Assembly (NCBI GenBank): GCA_937859105.1
Contig: CALMAD010000020.1
Location: 1 to 6,688, forward strand
Direction of reading: 5' to 3'
DNA from: an uncultured Propionibacteriaceae bacterium
Lineage (GTDB): Bacteria > Actinomycetota > Actinomycetes > Propionibacteriales > Propionibacteriaceae
Length of the DNA stretch: 6,688 nt
Below the pieces are notes generated by a model. It did not search any database. It was not told the origin of the DNA and worked only from the letters and a program-made list of their open reading frames with translations. A program made the position numbers and the translations under genes. Within the stretch, counting starts at the first letter, position 1; each line of letters starts with the position of its first letter. Positions 5,866-6,688 of the stretch are shown piece after piece.

Positions 5866-5890
5866 GCTGAGCCGTCGGGCGGAACCGTCG

Positions 5891-6688
5891 TCAGCGAGCC
5901 CTCCGGAACCGCACGTGCACGCGCGGACGCTGCGCGGCGTCCACCGAGCGCGGCGGCAGGATCTCGGCCGGCCGCCCGCGCGGCAGCCGGACGCGCCATC
6001 GATCGGCCCACGGGTCGTGGCTCGGCTCGACGATGCCGTGGTGGTGGGGGCACAGCAGCACGAGGTTGTCGAGCGACGTCGGCCCGTGGGCCCACCACGG
6101 AACGATGTGGTGGGCCTGGCAGGCGGCCGGCGCCTTCTCGCAGCCGGGAAACACGCAGCCTCGGTCGCGGGCGGCGAGTGCCACCCGGATCTCGGGCGAG
6201 ACCAGCCGCTCGGCGCGCCCCTGGTCGAGCACCTCAGACTCGCCACGCATCACGACGGGCAGCACCTCACAGTCGCACAGCACCTGCCGAAGCGCGGAGG
6301 GGGCGATCTCGTCACCGGTGTCCAACATGCCCCGCAATGGCGCCACGTCGCGGGCGGAGGCCAGCATCGCCTCGTGTTGCACCATCACCACCGCCCGCGG
6401 CCGGTCGCCGCCGTGCCTGGGGGCGCGTTGGTCCTGCTGGTGGGCGTCCACCATGGCCATCAGGCCGTCGGCCCGGCGCATGCCCGGGGTGACCCGAGGT
6501 GCATCGGGGGCTCGAACCTCGCCGCGTGGCTCGGCCGCGGCGTAGGCGTCCACGATCTTCATGAAGGGGGCCGCCTCCGCGACCGGGAGGCTTCCTCGGA
6601 TCAAGATCGAGCCTTGGTGATCGGGCACGAAGGCCAAGTACCGCGTGCGCAGCGCGAGTTGCCGTTCGCGTTCGAGCCGAACGGCTTC
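5891..6688 (-). CDS. DUF222 / HNH endonuclease domain protein (5' end outside window)
   Basis: The reading frame is open from the stop at 5891 to the window edge, giving 265 C-terminal residues of a longer protein; such proteins usually run 400-500 residues. The first visible part (RYLAFVPDHQGS, then a helix-rich region) resembles the end of a DUF222 domain. The C-terminal HNH nuclease is complete: CVFPGC (Cys178, Cys183), AHHI (His193-His194), Asn208 in SLDNL and CPHHH (Cys213, His215-217) give the metal-binding and catalytic residues, with cysteines likely holding a structural zinc. The family is highly duplicated in Actinobacteria and most members lack known function; proposed roles include DNA repair, restriction or mobile-element activity. 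It is convergent with hemW, 47 bp between stops. A TTG at 6637 is in frame but lies within a continuing open frame, so it is not the start. Confidence 0.92.
   Translation of the reverse strand, partial: EAVRLERERQLALRTRYLAFVPDHQGSILIRGSLPVAEAAPFMKIVDAYAAAEPRGEVRAPDAPRVTPGMRRADGLMAMVDAHQQDQRAPRHGGDRPRAVVMVQHEAMLASARDVAPLRGMLDTGDEIAPSALRQVLCDCEVLPVVMRGESEVLDQGRAERLVSPEIRVALAARDRGCVFPGCEKAPAACQAHHIVPWWAHGPTSLDNLVLLCPHHHGIVEPSHDPWADRWRVRLPRGRPAEILPPRSVDAAQRPRVHVRFRRAR

Noticed and set aside
5797..6545. Plus-strand open frames opposite the endonuclease
   Set aside because: Pro/Arg/Ala-rich shadow frames; the minus strand carries the full HNH motif.

Overview
The window is a high-GC stretch with strong G/C bias at third codon positions, GTG as well as ATG starts, tight 0-4 nt gene junctions and protein families typical of Actinobacteria: a mycobacterial-style MTA phosphorylase, a HemW with the actinobacterial N-terminal extension, and a DUF222/HNH endonuclease. 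The order Propionibacteriales or Micrococcales is plausible, but the sequence alone does not settle genus or species. It looks like ordinary chromosome: no phage, insertion sequence, CRISPR, tRNA or rRNA signal was seen.

Left part (1-2892, minus strand): a three-gene sugar/polyol catabolic operon, read right to left. It runs from an FGGY-family carbohydrate kinase (GTG start at 2892) to a zinc-dependent GatD-like polyol(-phosphate) dehydrogenase, to deoxyribose-phosphate aldolase deoC, which is cut by the window edge. Stop and start overlap by 1 nt at the first junction and abut exactly at the second, so the three proteins are probably made together. The order fits a phosphorylate / oxidise / cleave route that feeds glycolysis, but the substrate cannot be read from the sequence. 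No transporter or regulator is visible.

Middle (2893-3822): a 123-bp gap holds a possible operon promoter and a short G5/C5 hairpin. Next comes a minus-strand rhomboid intramembrane serine protease with a complete Ser/His dyad, then a 162-bp divergent intergenic region.

Right part (3823-6688): on the plus strand, S-methyl-5'-thioadenosine phosphorylase (mtnP) overlaps hemW (radical-SAM heme chaperone) by 4 nt (GTGA). A TAGGGT box exactly 7 nt before the mtnP ATG makes a leaderless transcript possible. hemW ends against a convergent DUF222/HNH endonuclease gene whose 5' part runs off the window. An 8-bp hairpin lies between the two stops, and a stronger 12-bp perfect hairpin lies inside the last codons of hemW.

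Nothing here amounts to a clearly new system. The items most worth a second look are the kinase-dehydrogenase-aldolase operon of unknown substrate, two strong hairpins inside coding sequence, the mtnP-hemW coupling and the mtnP start architecture.
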